Origin: Cryptomeria japonica
Lineage: Eukaryota; Streptophyta; Pinopsida; Cupressales; Cupressaceae
Reading direction: 5' to 3'
NCBI RefSeq assembly: GCF_030272615.1
Contig: NC_081405.1
Coordinates: 308,986,014-309,050,013 of the forward strand
DNA length: 64,000 nucleotides
In this document: piece by piece, positions 1 to 11,358 of the stretch
How positions within the stretch are numbered: the stretch's first letter is position 1
Layout: each line of letters starts with the position of its first letter
Program-made: the position numbers and the translations under genes
The notes under the pieces: generated by a model
The model's database searches: none
What the model was told of the DNA's origin: nothing
Seen by the model: only the letters and a program-made list of their open reading frames with translations

Positions 1-3000
1 AATTCTCCCTGATGTCAGCCTTTTGGTGAGATGAATTAACCTTTTGAGGCATGTATAAAAAGAGAGTTGGTTTCCTCATTTGCATAAGTAGGAATTAGAT
101 AAGAAGGAATTAGACAAGCAAGCATAGGCAAAGATATACATAATCAAGCATTCAAGCATTCAATTCTTCTTCATTAATCCATTAGAGGAATATTTCAATA
201 TTAATTTGCAAGCATGTATGTGTGTTAGGGTTTTCTAATGTTACATGCCATTCTATGCAACACTTGTAATTACATACAAGAAGCAAAGCAATCATCATCG
301 ACAAATTACAGATCTACAAGGTATACATTTCCATTGTTTGCATTCAAGTATTTGCAATTACATTCTTTCAAGGTTGATTCCTCAACTGGGGTTTGACAGA
401 GGCAAACCCCTATCCATAACCCCTTTTCCTCTCTTTTCTCTGTGTAGGTTGTACGTGTGTAGCTGTAATTACTGGTTTGGGCTTCTTTTGTAGAGATGAA
501 AAAACCCTTTTCGTTTCATGGATTTTGTGGAGGACCATGTACACTCCCGCCATGGTCCCAATGACTTTTCTCCAAATTTACAAGGCAGATCAGTATCAGT
601 CTAATTAGCTCAAATCCAAAGTTACAGGGCAATCCTGAACTGGTAGCTCTTCATTTCACTCATTCTCTCTCTCTTTCCCACATAGTCAACAAGTCAACAC
701 ATCTCTTTACAAAAGAGGGTAAATAACACTTCAACCCTTGCAATCCACTTGGAATTCACACCCTTGTTTCCCTTGGATTTGGATCTAGTAGATTCAAGCC
801 CCTCTTTTGAATGTAGAGTTCGTCCAAGTGAAAATCATCCTAGTGACTTCCTTTCTCTCTCCTAAGTGGAGAATCACTAGGGTCCAATTTTCCACTTTAC
901 ACCAAGAAATACTATAAAACTATATATAAATAAATCTTATGACAAAGTTGATTTGAGATTTCTTTGTGAATGCATGGAAGCTTTTGGCTTTCCCGAACAA
1001 TGTATAAATTTTGTCTTTTTTTGCATTTACAATATGTTTTCGATTTTTCTTGCTACCCTTAATACTAAGAGAAATTATAAGAGCCTAAATATGGGATTAG
1101 GAATGTAAGTCCTATATTTGATTGTATCCTTAGATTAAGGACAAGAAAACACAACATTAACAAGGCTAGACAATGCTTCTTCACTTTGAGTTCCATCAAA
1201 CTCAGGAGGGTATTCCTTATTCACAGGTTCATACAATATCAAAAAATCATCCCTAGACAGGTCATTAATGGTATATAATTCTAAAATTCAAAACAAAGAG
1301 TTTTTCATATTTTTCCATTATCCAGTACTAATCCAATTTCTTTCAAATAATCACTAAGAATAATTAAATTAGCAATGCCCATTTCTAAAATGTAAATGGG
1401 AAAATGATGACACTCTTTTACTATATTTATTCATTCTTTAAGTGCCATGGAGATTTTAGAATAGAAATAACTTAAGTGAGAAAAAATTAAAAACATGAAG
1501 GAAATGCAGTTTTGAATTTCTAATTTTCTTGATTGTTTTTGAGTTCAATTTTGAAGGTTTCATAGACTAGTGCCTAATCTACAATGTAGAGTTAGACCCA
1601 TATCTGAATGTATACATTATATAGAAATTTATCTTAATTAGTCAGTTAATGTGGCATTAATGCCTTACACTAATGCAACCCCAACATTTATTACAGAAAC
1701 CATACTTATAGATCAGTATTGTGTCCCTAAACTTACTGCAATTCACATGTAGGAATTTAATCTTTTTCTTGAAAAGAGCCCACAATAAGAATCACACATT
1801 CACAAGATTTTTGCAAAGAAAAATAATAAAATCTATGATATTATTATTCATATAAGATGAAGATATTCAGTATGGAGACAATTTCTGCAAAATTTCCATA
1901 ATTTAGTTCATAAAAAAATTGACATTATTGAAGTAATATTTACATTATTCTTTTTGAATGACTCCTCATTTGACTTAGAAACTACTATTCTAACCATTTT
2001 AATAAAACTCTCAATTTTCCACTAACTAGAGCCCCTTTTCTACAGCCCTAAAATTGCTTTTGTAAGAGAAAGGAATGCAACAAGCTTTATGTTGTTTACA
2101 GTTGCAGTGTTTTTTATTTGATAAATATTTAGATTGTATGCATAAAATAAATATTCCCACTCCAAAAAATAAAATAAAAAAGGATAAATATTAGACTATA
2201 CACACTAGAAACCATTTAGGTGAAGAATAAAATGTTAATGAAGTTGGATTGATTGAGTCATGCCACCATCACATTGTTTATGACTTTGAGGATGCAAGGT
2301 TCACACTATACAAACTAGTAGAGGATCTCATAGAACTAGAAGAGAATGTATAAGTACAATCTTCTAATTAGAACAAGGGGTCCAACTTTATCTTTCAATT
2401 TTAGCTAAATAGGCTCTTCGCTAGAGTCGACTCTCCCTTATCCTCATTGTTCTCCTCCCCACTCCCTTTGTCTCTTAGTCATCAAAGGATGAAGGGATGA
2501 ATACAAGTATCTCTTGAAAGGCCTTTTTCAATTGCAACTACCTTTAAATATCCCTTTATCTACAAAGCAATTTATTGTGACATTCTCTACCTAGTGTCAC
2601 TAAAATTACATTTTGTAAGAACAGTCTATTTCTGCACCTAAGTAATCAATTTTTGAAACTAATTTCAAACAAGAATATAGGGAAATACTTATAGTGTTGC
2701 TTCACCAACTCATCAATCATCGACTTAAGATAAATCCTGATGCTTCTCAATTCAAAAGCTCTAAATATAGCCGAGCACACTATACCATGCATATAAAATA
2801 TATTTTCCACTTTTTATCCTTTCAAATGATCTAAGTTTATCCACTATGTTTAATTAACCTTTATTTCAATTCTTCCTTAAAAAAAAATCAATCATCTATA
2901 CCCATGCAACTTTTCGTGATGCTAAAACTCTTTCTCAGACGTATCACACATAAAGTATTTTGATTATTCAAATTAGTGATGAGCTTATTGTTTGTGATTC

Positions 3001-4120
3001 ATTGGGATCATCCTTTTTTTTGCCACATACTTAGCACTCTCGACCTATTTCTTTGTTGATAAATTTTCATGCTATTCCTCTAAATCTTACCCATTGATCA
3101 AAAAGCATTCATGACCATCGACAAAATTTGAATTTCCTTAATTTTACCATTTAAGATTGAAGAGAGTCATCTAGAGCTTCACTAAGTATATTCAATGACT
3201 CTCAGTCTCAACTTCACTAGTAATTCTCTCCCTTCCCTTATCAAACACTCATTAAAATAACAAAAGAAGTCTCCTTGAGTCCCAAGTTGACAAACTAGAT
3301 TATTCATTAAATACAAAACTCCATCTTGATACTTACTGAGGAACTCACTTAGGATAGAGGAAAGCTCTTAGTGAGTGTTACATTTTTAATATGTCATTCA
3401 ATGGTCACTCTATTTAGATGCTCGCTCAAGAAAATGAAAAAACCTTTCTGATCTCTGAGAGTGTTGACCCCCATGCTTCATCAGTAAGACTCAAGACTCG
3501 ATGAAAGCTTTGAAATATCTCACCATGTATCCAAGTTGATGTTGCCTCTGTGAAAGATACAAGACTCGAAGCTCAGTGAGACACTTTTCTTTATCTCACT
3601 AACTCTTGAGCTATCCTTTAGAACTCTACCCAACTGCCACATCAGATGGAACTTAGATGCTTTCCAATGCGTGTACAATATCTCAGCACCTGACATGAAC
3701 AATTAAAACTAAGGCCAACTTTAAAACATGTTGAAGAACATGCAAAAAGGTCATGCCCGAGGATATTTTGAAAAAGGCGAAAAATACATGATGCGTGAGA
3801 TTTAAACATTTATAAGGAGAACAAAAGACTTAAGAAAAATCATGTGCTATATTTACTAGCTAAAATTAAAGCGCTAGCACATGGGACTAGTGGCAAATGA
3901 TTAAAAACCCATGAAAGAAAAACTTAAGCCATAGGCAACTGGAATAAGAGGTCACTGATAAAACATAATAAAACTTGCCAATGGAAAATTTTAAAGCACC
4001 TTAAAACCAAGAAAAAACTTAAATCCAAATCCTAAGGCACTCTACAAAATATTTTGCATGGGTATATCAATATGCCTTTGTCATATAATCACACAAGCAC
4101 TAAAAATGCATACTGAATTT
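1..4120. other. AT-rich non-coding region, nothing assigned
   Basis: No reading frame here resembles a known protein, and the short open frames (for example 245-493 on plus and 3520-3702 on minus) have no motif. The first 600 bases are the most structured: a TATA-like TATAAAAAG at 54-62, then a pyrimidine-rich tract and a GGACCATG/CCATGGTCC pair near 530-565. This could be the end of a decayed LTR or an old promoter, but no LTR partner, primer site or polypurine tract is visible. The rest is AT-rich with scattered homopolymers. Confidence 0.5.
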
Positions 4121-4149
4121 GAGGGTCCTAATACAGTCAAAGATTTTTA

Positions 4150-4500
4150 GTGCTAATTAATAGGTCACTTGAAAGAGCTTCTAAATATTCTAGAGTGATC
4201 AAACAAGGAGATCCAATTTCTCCTTTTCTCTTCATCATTATGGTAGAGACTTAAGCAAAAGCATATGTAAATCCCAAGAGTCTAGTTTTGTTAAAGGCAT
4301 AAGAATTACTAATTCAATGCCACCCATCATGCATCAACAATTTTCTAATGACATTATGCTCTTTGGAGTTGGGGAGGAGTAGGAAGCTGCTCATCTAAAA
4401 CAAATCCTCCACAAATATTCTTAAGCATCGGGTCAAATGATAAATAAGAGTAAATCAGAAATATTTTCCTTATTTATTGATCAACCTAATGAAATATTGA
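4150..4500 (+). pseudogene. LINE reverse transcriptase fragment (motifs B and C)
   Basis: Translation of about 4195-4250 gives VIKQGDPISPFLF, the motif-B signature of plant LINE reverse transcriptases (usual form G-x-RQGDP-x-SP-x-LF). About 100 bases on, near 4335-4365, comes FSNDIMLFG, the place of the FADD catalytic motif; the first catalytic aspartate position reads N and there are in-frame stops nearby. The remainder (near 4440-4490) keeps the NKSKSEIF segment that follows the active site. The copy is inactive. The call rests on motif order and spacing typical of the RVT_1 family. Confidence 0.8.
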
Positions 4501-5692
4501 TGATAATACCAGTGCTAGGGAATCTAAGTATGGGGACTCCTCCATGGAGTCAGAGGATCTAACTTTCTCTCTTCCCAAAAAAGCTAAGACTAGGATTTCC
4601 ACTAAAGATAAATCTGTTAAGGGAAAGGGCAAGAAGGGTTTGAAATAGGATGTTATTTTCTCCCCCTCTACCTCTACTGGTAATGATGCCTCTGCTTCTG
4701 ATGGTCATAGAGGGAATTCCAAGGATAATAATGCCAAACAGAGAGTTAGCCTGGAGCTTGGTAGCTAGAACTTTGAAATTCCCCCCTTGTTTCATAATTT
4801 GGAGGATAATACAAAGGGAGATGTTGCTCAAAAGGACCTTCATCCTAAGAGCACTGAGTTGAGTGATAAGAGGGAGGACTATGCCAATATCCTTGACTTG
4901 GCAAGAGATCTTGCTATTGATTCTTTTAGCATTTTTAAGTGGCTCTTCCATGAACTCAAAGAGGTCAAACCTAACCAAAGGGCTTTGGGGAGCAAGCTAG
5001 AAGCTATGCCTATTCCTACATATCAAGATAAACATCATGGTGATGGTCAATTGATTGAAGAAGAGAAGAAATCTATGGTGGACTGTGTTAACAGAGTTGT
5101 TGCTGGCATTGATCACATAAAAAAAGGGTTTGAGGATCGATTCTCCATTGTTGAGAAGAATTACAAGAGATCCAGGTTACTCTCAAGACCATTATGGCCA
5201 AAAATCATAGAATTGTCAAGAAGACTGCAGATTCCATAAAAATAATGGTCAATAATCTTGGTGGTCAAGACAAGGTGTCGATCAGTGTGGATGAGGACAA
5301 AGATAATACATAGGCGGAGTCTGGTCCTTACAAGCGGACTAGAGGGAACCTGAAGAAGAAATTTGTTGCTCAAACTTTGGACTACAAAGAACTTTGGTCT
5401 ATTGCTAACAATATGAGTCTTCTAGAGGATGAGGTTGTTGAGACCCTTAACAGCCTCATGTAATTCTTGTTCTCTTTTTTTTTATGTTTTGCTGGTCTGT
5501 GGGTCTCTGTTGGTTTTTTGTAGTTAGTTTGGTGTTTTGCTGGTTCTTTGGCTACTTTATGTATTGATTTATCTTCTGCAAGTTGTTTGGTTTTGGTATT
5601 AGTTTGGTTGTGTTGATTCTAAACCTTTTAGAATCTTCATTGTAAAGGGTTTCAAGGCCCCTTCAGAACTATTTTTGCCTTAATCCAAAAGC
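4500..5692 (+). pseudogene. Unknown ORF inserted in LINE RT
   Basis: A plus-strand frame of roughly 310 codons with two or three in-frame stops runs from about 4513 to 5462. Its longest open piece is 4787-5239. It begins with a Ser/Lys-rich low-complexity part (KGKGKKG near 4620), then a predicted helical, charged part (LDLARDLAIDSF, near 4890-4925; HIKKGFEDRFSIVEKN, near 5115-5160), and ends with a basic patch. After the stop comes a T/G-rich stretch of about 230 bases resembling a retroelement 3' UTR. LINE coding sequence stops at about 4500 and resumes at about 5693, and similar short sequences (CTAATGAAA) occur at both junctions, so it looks inserted by retrotransposition. I do not recognise the protein; a LINE ORF1-type or other non-autonomous element protein is possible. 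Confidence 0.45.
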
Positions 5693-5694
5693 TA

Positions 5695-6850
5695 ATGAAA
5701 GATTTGATTTTAAACACTCTTGGCTTTAGAGATGGACAACTACCTTGCACCTATCTTTGCCTTCCTTCGGATAATGGGACAAGAACAAATAATATTTGGA
5801 CTAATTTTGGAGATAAGATGGATAAGAGGATGTCATCTTGGAAAGGTAAATGGTTATCTTGGGTAGGTAGAACCACTCTACTTAAGGCAGTCTTCTCGAC
5901 TTCGCCAATAAATCATATGTCATGTCTTCCTCTGTCAATTGGAGCTAACAAGAAAATTATTTAGAAAATGAGAATTTTTTTTGGCAGGGACTTGTAGAAA
6001 GCAAGAAGATGGTTATGATCTCATGGGATAAATTTTGTAAACCCAAAGAAGCTGGAGGACTAGGATTGAGAAATCAGTTATGGTAAAACAAAGCCCTTGG
6101 TGCCACATTGGTTGGAAGATGTTTCAATAGCCTAATCTTAAATGGGTTTGGATCATACAATGTAAATATTTAGAAAACTTCAATCCTTCTATAATTTTTA
6201 GAGTCTCTTTACTTGAACCCTCCAAAAGGCTTCAAGGTTTGGAATGTCATCATAAGATGTAGAGATTCAATCTTTCAACAACTTTCTTGGGACGTTGTTA
6301 TGGGATGAATGCCTCTTTCTAGAATGATCCTTGGGGAGCATTCCCAATTTTTTCCAACCTTATGAATATAGATAGGATCAACGATTATTTAGAAAGGGAA
6401 TGGGATTCCTCTATTAAAGATTATGTGGAGTTTGATAACAATATTCTCTTGGGCTAGAAATGGAAATTTTGTGACCATCTTCCCCTTCCATGGAAAGATT
6501 TATCTCAACTAAAATATATCTTAAATAGAAGACAGATCATTGAATTTTAGAAATATTCATGAGAATTACTCTTGTAGGATGGCTACAATGCCATAATCAA
6601 GAGACAACATTTTATCAAAACTGAGATCCTCATTCAATTATATTGGAATGGATTATGTTTACCAAAGTGGGGACATTCTCTTGGGCTTCTCTTCAAGGGA
6701 GATTCGTAACTACAAAATGGTTTAAGAGAATAGGATTTGAAGGCCATTCTAGTTGTTTTTTATGTGAGCATCCTGAGCATTCTCTTAGGATGTCCCTTAG
6801 CCCAAAATTGTTGGAGATGGTTGTGTGCTAAAGTAGGATGTCACTTCTCT
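5695..6850 (+). pseudogene. LINE RT connector and zf-RVT region
   Basis: The frame from 5695 reads through the region after the RT active site: LGF then LP-x-x-YL, then W-K-x-KWLSWVGRTTLLKAVF and a PI-x-HMSCLPL segment, all hallmarks of plant LINE ORF2 downstream of the palm. Frame changes follow near 5965-6100. At 6643-6831 the zf-RVT segment appears: K-V-G-T-FSWASLQGR, then a C-FLC pair (SSCFLCEHPEHS). The C-terminal part of this zinc region is out of frame. No function is expected. Confidence 0.78.
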
Positions 6851-7189
6851 TCCCAATAATATCTTCAACCATTTTAAAAGTTGGCCACTATTGAATTAAA
6901 AATATAAATTTATAGAATTTTGTGGATTATTTTCTACTTCATTATCCTATAGGAACAATGGAAAGAGAGAAACTAAAGATTCTTAAAAGAGAAACAGATG
7001 GTTTGGGAGTCGTTAATCAACTAGCTAGAAGTCGCCATTATGAAAGTGGTGAATAGTATAATTGTAGGTCAATTGAAATTTAAGGAAGTTCAATTTTCAA
7101 ATTGGTATGGATCTATCAAAATGAAATGGTTTGGATTGAAGATCCCTCCATATGTTGGTAATGAAGATCAAGTGAGTAAAACAAAAAGA

Positions 7190-7600
7190 GCGAATTGTGT
7201 TTCGTCTCTAAATTGAATTTTGATGGGGCTTCTCAAGATAATCCTGGAATTTCTAGAGTTGGTTGTTTAGTTCATGAATGTAATGGTTTATTTTTATCTA
7301 AATTAGCAAAATATTTAGAAGGCGACACTAATGATATAGTCGAACTCAAAGTTCTTCTAGAAGGGGTCCTTCTCTCTAGAGAGTTAAACATAAATCTTTT
7401 GGAAATAGAAGCGGATTATATCATAATAATCAATGCGTTGATGGCGGGATCTACTACTAACTAGAGGCTCAATTCATTGCTTGGGAAAGTGATTGAGGTG
7501 GTTAAATCCTTTGATGCAGTAGTATTCAGTCATATCTATAGAGAAGCCAATGTTATAGCAGATCATCTGGCAAATTAAGTGGTAGATGGAATTCAGTTTA
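7190..7600 (+). pseudogene. LINE RNase H (RVT_3) domain
   Basis: The open part 7195-7464 contains LNFDGASQDNPG, the first RNase H acidic motif (D-G-x3-x-NPG) of the RVT_3 family, followed by an E-LKVLLEG helix with the second acidic residue and an IEADY segment with the third. After a stop at about 7465 the homologous reading goes on: SHIYREANVIADHLAN, the conserved REAN-x-x-AD motif. RNase H removes RNA from RNA-DNA hybrids during target-primed reverse transcription. It is the last domain of this LINE class, so the element's coding end is near 7600. Confidence 0.82.
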
Positions 7601-7690
7601 GAATTTTGGGATTAGATGGATACCTCATGTTCTCTACATGGTAGATTAAATTTTAAATTTGAACCTCAATTATCTATGGTATAACTGTTG

Positions 7691-8477
7691 GAAGGGTAGT
7701 CATCGTTAAGGGCAGATGGCATTGAATTTTTTGTCTAAAACAATATTAAGAAAAGTAATAATATAAAATAACTCTTTATTAATAGATATCGAAATAAAAA
7801 TAAAATAAATATTATAAATAAAAAATATTTTTTTGAAAATCTAGATATATCGAATATAAATAAATTAAATAGTGAAAAGTGCAAGTCCAACATGACAACA
7901 TGTTATGTTCTACTAATCTATGTGAGTGCTCATGTGTAGGCATTTGCATGCCTCTCCATATGAGTGCAAATGCATCAAATGCCTACAAACTCCCCTATTT
8001 TCACTTCATTTTTCCTTATTCTATGAATGTTGGAATCTTTGGAAGAGTTTAATTTTACCATCATTTTTTTTTCACATTATCAAGTAGCTTCTTTGTATTC
8101 TAACAGAATTATAGCGACTAGATATTTTGCATTGTATTCTAGCAATTGATTAAAAACCTATATGTCCCTCTCATCAAACACTAAAAAGAAAGGCATTTTT
8201 GTGTACTCATTTGTGAAAATATATATATATATATATAATTTTATTATATTAAAGAAAAAGACATTAAGCTTGAAATATATTAATATAATGAACATATACA
8301 TAAATAAGTACGAACTAGTTCAGAATACAAAAGAAGGGCAGAAAAACACAAAAATGCCTAGACGAGAACTATGAACAGAGAAGGAGAAAAACACCTAAAA
8401 CTAGAGCAACACTAAAGATACAATGACGAGGAAAAGCAAAAAGCTTGAACAAGAGGCAGAAGCGAAACAAAGGAACA
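7691..8477. other. AT-rich spacer with (TA)n tract
   Basis: No gene. The tract is AT-rich with a (TA)n microsatellite at about 8219-8237. On the minus strand, 8477 down to about 8200 is T-rich and directly follows the unknown ORF at 8478-9260, so it may be the 3' UTR of that unit. The open frame 8162-8374 (plus) is low-complexity and not credible. Confidence 0.5.
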
Positions 8478-9260
8478 CTATTGGGGTGAATTTTCACCCA
8501 TAACCTCCTTTTCCGCGCCCTGAACCGTACATACATTTTCCATGAATTGGATACCAATAAAGACATTCTTCTTCTCAGAACGAACCACCGATTTAGAGAA
8601 CAAATGGCCTAGCTGACTAGAAACATCCTGAAGAGGCGTATCATCTCCATGATCTCCATGAGCATGATGAGAAGAAATATCCCCTTCAGAAAATTTTAGC
8701 TTCAGACCATCAGAAGGAAGTCTACTAGCATCCTCCCGAGGAACCTGCAGAAAACAATTAGGCTTGAATCTCTTCGAGGGAGGCCTACCAATCCCCCTAA
8801 CAGGAAATCTGTCATAACTATGCACATGAGCTTTATAAAAGAGGTTAGAGAACCGAGATGCATCAGAAGGAGAAACATGCTCCATAAAAGTCATGAGTGC
8901 CTTGTCAAAAATCTTACAATTATTTCTTTCCAGACACATTTTAACCGCATCATAGATCACATATTCAGCATGCAACTTAAGAAATTTTCTAGGAAAAATA
9001 CCACCAATCCAACATTTGCCCCAGAAAATATCATATTCCCTAACTGCTTTCTCTAATTCCCCCGTAGGAATTAAATCTTCCCTCACAAAATGCAGAACAA
9101 ACTGAAGCAGAATCGCATACTTTTGAAGCATATCAAAACTATTAAAAAGAAAAGTAGAGAGCACCAGGGAAGGATAAATAATACGCGCGACGCTTGTGGA
9201 TAGAGCAGGTCTTCTCCAATAATGGTGATGACAGCACTTAGCACTCATAGACAATCCCAT
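8478..9260 (-). CDS. Unknown 260-residue ORF, possibly of retroelement origin
   Basis: This is the longest uninterrupted minus-strand frame in the first 12 kb. The N-terminal third is hydrophobic and aromatic (LSTFLFNSFDMLQKYA, LLQFVLHFVRED). A central helical part has two cysteines and a KHAEY-like segment, followed by a basic patch (GRPPSKRFKP) and a His/Asp-rich stretch (SSHHAHGDHGDD). I see no signal peptide and no motif I can tie to a family. It ends in a T-rich 3' stretch and lies beside a LINE RT fragment, so a non-autonomous retroelement ORF or a captured fragment are both possible. The start is the first ATG in frame; the true start is uncertain because upstream sequence is unassigned. 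Confidence 0.35.
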   Translation of the reverse strand: MGLSMSAKCCHHHYWRRPALSTSVARIIYPSLVLSTFLFNSFDMLQKYAILLQFVLHFVREDLIPTGELEKAVREYDIFWGKCWIGGIFPRKFLKLHAEYVIYDAVKMCLERNNCKIFDKALMTFMEHVSPSDASRFSNLFYKAHVHSYDRFPVRGIGRPPSKRFKPNCFLQVPREDASRLPSDGLKLKFSEGDISSHHAHGDHGDDTPLQDVSSQLGHLFSKSVVRSEKKNVFIGIQFMENVCTVQGAEKEVMGENSPQ

Positions 9261-9353
9261 TGAAAGATGGACTTCAGATTATCTGCATCAAAAGCTCCAG
9301 AAGTTGGAAATTCCGATCCTTTAATGGGAATAAAAATACAATGGTTACGAGGC

Positions 9354-9773
9354 TTATAGTCCATCATGGTCGAAAATGACAAGGAAGAAAACAGCTAGAT
9401 AAAATAATGTTTGAACAAGAAAAATATGCTCTAGGAAAGGCCATGACACCCTATCATAAGCTTTGAAAATGTCCAATTTGAGGAGCATGTATTCCTTCTT
9501 ACTATTCTTCATTGAGTGGAAGGCTTCACGAACCAAAATAATAACATCTAAACTTTGGTATCCACGCAAAAATCTTTTAATAATCTTAACCAACAAGGGC
9601 TTCAGTCTTTTATCTAGGATTTTGGAAAAACTATTATAAAGAGTATTGTAAAGGCTGATGGGTCTGAACTTGGACATAGAATTAGCATCCGATTTCTTCA
9701 GAATCAGCATAATGAAAGTGTGGATAATCTCTCTGAGAAGGCTAGCAGAAGACAAAAACTCTCGGGCCACCAA
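9354..9773 (-). pseudogene. LINE RT N-terminal fragment (motif A)
   Basis: Within the 139-codon frame, the segments ILKKSDANSMSKFRPISLYN, SKILDKRLKPLL, YQSLDVIILVREAFHSM and LKLDIFKAYDRVSWPFLEHI are the consecutive blocks of plant LINE reverse transcriptase, ending in motif A with its catalytic aspartate (D in LDIFKAYD). Similarity ends right after LEHI. The last about 20 residues do not fit the family, which marks a breakpoint near 9,420. The upstream part of the same domain is at 9,807-10,007 in another frame. Confidence 0.85.
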
Positions 9774-9806
9774 AGTGACATCCTTGCCAATAATATCCCA
9801 TAACTC

Positions 9807-10374
9807 TTAGAAGAAGAAGGGACGAAATCTGTTAGGGGCAGGTGATTTCAATAGGGCAAAACAGAAAACAACTGCCTTGACTTCCTCCTCTGAGACTTCC
9901 CTTTTCAAAGATAACAAATCTTCATTAGAAAAACTTTTGGGGATAGCCTCCAATAGACTCTTTGAAGTGTCATCCACCTGGCCATCTGCATGATGAGAGT
10001 TGAGCAAGGAGTAAGAGAAAGCAACTCCTTCCTTCTAAATATCTTCCTCCTTTATAAGACGGGTTGCATCCTCTCTAACAAGCATCTTAAATCAGTTTCT
10101 ACTTTGGTGCCAAGAGGTTGACTAATGGAAGAACTTAGTATTTTTATCCCCCTCCTTGATCCATTAGTTATGAGATCTCTACATCCAATACATTTCCTCT
10201 TTTTAAAAATGTTATGAAGGTCCGATAATAAGGATTTCTCCTTGAAAACCCTCTCTTTAGAAGAATCCAATTTTTTTAATCTCCAATTGAAAAGAATAAA
10301 AGTTATCTTTAAGATCTTTTTTCAAACGAAAGACGTTCCCAAAGGAGGATTTTCTCCAACTCAAGATATTCTTT
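9807..10374 (-). pseudogene. LINE ORF2 linker before RT
   Basis: The 9807-10007 frame has EVSEEEVKAVVFCF followed by KSPAPNRFRPFFF, matching the EE-V-x-x-A-V-F-x-x-x-x-x-KSPGPDGF block just before RT motif 1 of plant LINEs, with the PGPDG core altered. Further upstream, 10,052-10,270 and a shifted frame to about 10,370 give WRKSSFGNVF, the conserved linker between endonuclease and RT. At least two frameshifts and stops. The right edge abuts the left LTR of the inserted Gypsy element. Confidence 0.75.
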
Positions 10375-11127
10375 CTCAAAGAGATCAATCTAGACCTGTC
10401 AGCAAGAGTAAACACAATAGAAACACACAGATATGATTGAGGCAGTGTAGAACAGGTTATTTATTGCATGAAATTTGATTACATCCAACGGATGACAACT
10501 GCATTACAACATACTGGCACACAGGCCTGGTAGAATAGGTCACAACCGGGACCTTGAATAAAAAGATCTATCCTCTATGTATAGACTAGCTATTTGATTC
10601 TTTGATTGATTTCCCCTTCTTTTTTTTTTTCATTCTAAGGCATAATTACAAATATATATCGATCCAAAGGATCCAGTCAGCCCAAAAGGGATCAAAACCT
10701 GAAGAACAAGACCTATCATGAAATAGAAAAGGTCGGCCTCCACCAAGAGATTCCTCCAGAAAATCCAAAGGATGAAATGTAGAAGGTTGGCCACATGCCA
10801 AGGAACATCAAAATCAATGCTCAAGCCTCTGCAAGCTTCGGAATGGTTTCTAGTAGATCACTAGAATAGATCTCAAGCAACCGGTAACAAGAAATTGTCA
10901 TGGAAACCAATAACAATAGCTTGCCGGAAAGTGATCCAAATAAGATGCGGTCTAAAAGAAAGAAATATGATAAAGTCTTCAAGTAGAATCCAACTCCACA
11001 AGATCCGGTGAGCCAAAACCAGGACACATAGAAAGGAAAAGTGAAACTACAAACAGAAAACAAAATAGAAAGGAAAATGTTTTTGGTTGATGCAAGATTG
11101 TTGTGAAATGGGGATGCTCCTGTATCA
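10375..11127 (-). repeat. 3' LTR of the chromovirus
   Basis: Aligns with 15,731-16,203. In element orientation it begins TGATACAGGAGC at 11,127. Its other end lacks the about 26 bases present at 15,705-15,730 of the partner. It has about 260 bases (roughly 10,590-10,855) not found in the partner LTR, so either an insertion here or a deletion there. Confidence 0.82.
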
Positions 11128-11164
11128 ACCATTCGGGTGTTATTGAAAAAAAGTGAGCCTCTCA

Positions 11165-11335
11165 CTTTGCTGGGGTTAGAGGAAAACCAAGGCGGTCTAC
11201 CTCTTCTTGAGAAATCCAAGATGAATCCTCAACTAGTTTGTCCTTCCACTTCAGAAGATATTCCTTATACTGACTACTCTGGGTACTATGCCCAATCCTA
11301 TTATCTAAAATATCTTCAATCTGATCCGATTCCTT
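11165..11335 (-). pseudogene. Chromodomain at integrase C-terminus
   Basis: One minus-strand frame reads IEDILDNRI, then YKEYLLKWKD, then SSWISQEEVDRLG. This is the chromodomain pattern (I-E-x-IL-D-x-R, Y-L-V-KWK-x, S-W-x), a module that in plant chromoviruses sits at the end of integrase and is thought to guide integration to certain chromatin marks. The frame differs from the integrase pieces upstream, so there is at least one frameshift. It ends about 40 bases before the LTR, as expected for a compact chromovirus. Confidence 0.8.
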
Positions 11336-11358
11336 CTAGGGCAATCATTTCTCCAAGT

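Larger units (their letters stand above)
4125..7690 (+). mobile_element. LINE second half (RT to RNase H), degenerate
   Basis: A decayed non-LTR retrotransposon reads left to right. It opens inside the reverse transcriptase just before motif B, continues to the polymerase site, is interrupted by an unrelated insert (about 4,500-5,692), and resumes with the thumb/connector, a zf-RVT zinc region and a C-terminal RNase H domain. Many stops and frameshifts. The upstream half (ORF1, endonuclease, RT motif A) is absent here, but that half lies on the opposite strand at 9.4-18.5 kb. No clear poly(A) tail is seen after 7,690. Confidence 0.8.

Noticed and set aside
245-493. 82-codon plus-strand frame near the left edge
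   Set aside because: No motif, odd composition, and surrounding sequence looks like non-coding repeat; most likely a chance frame.
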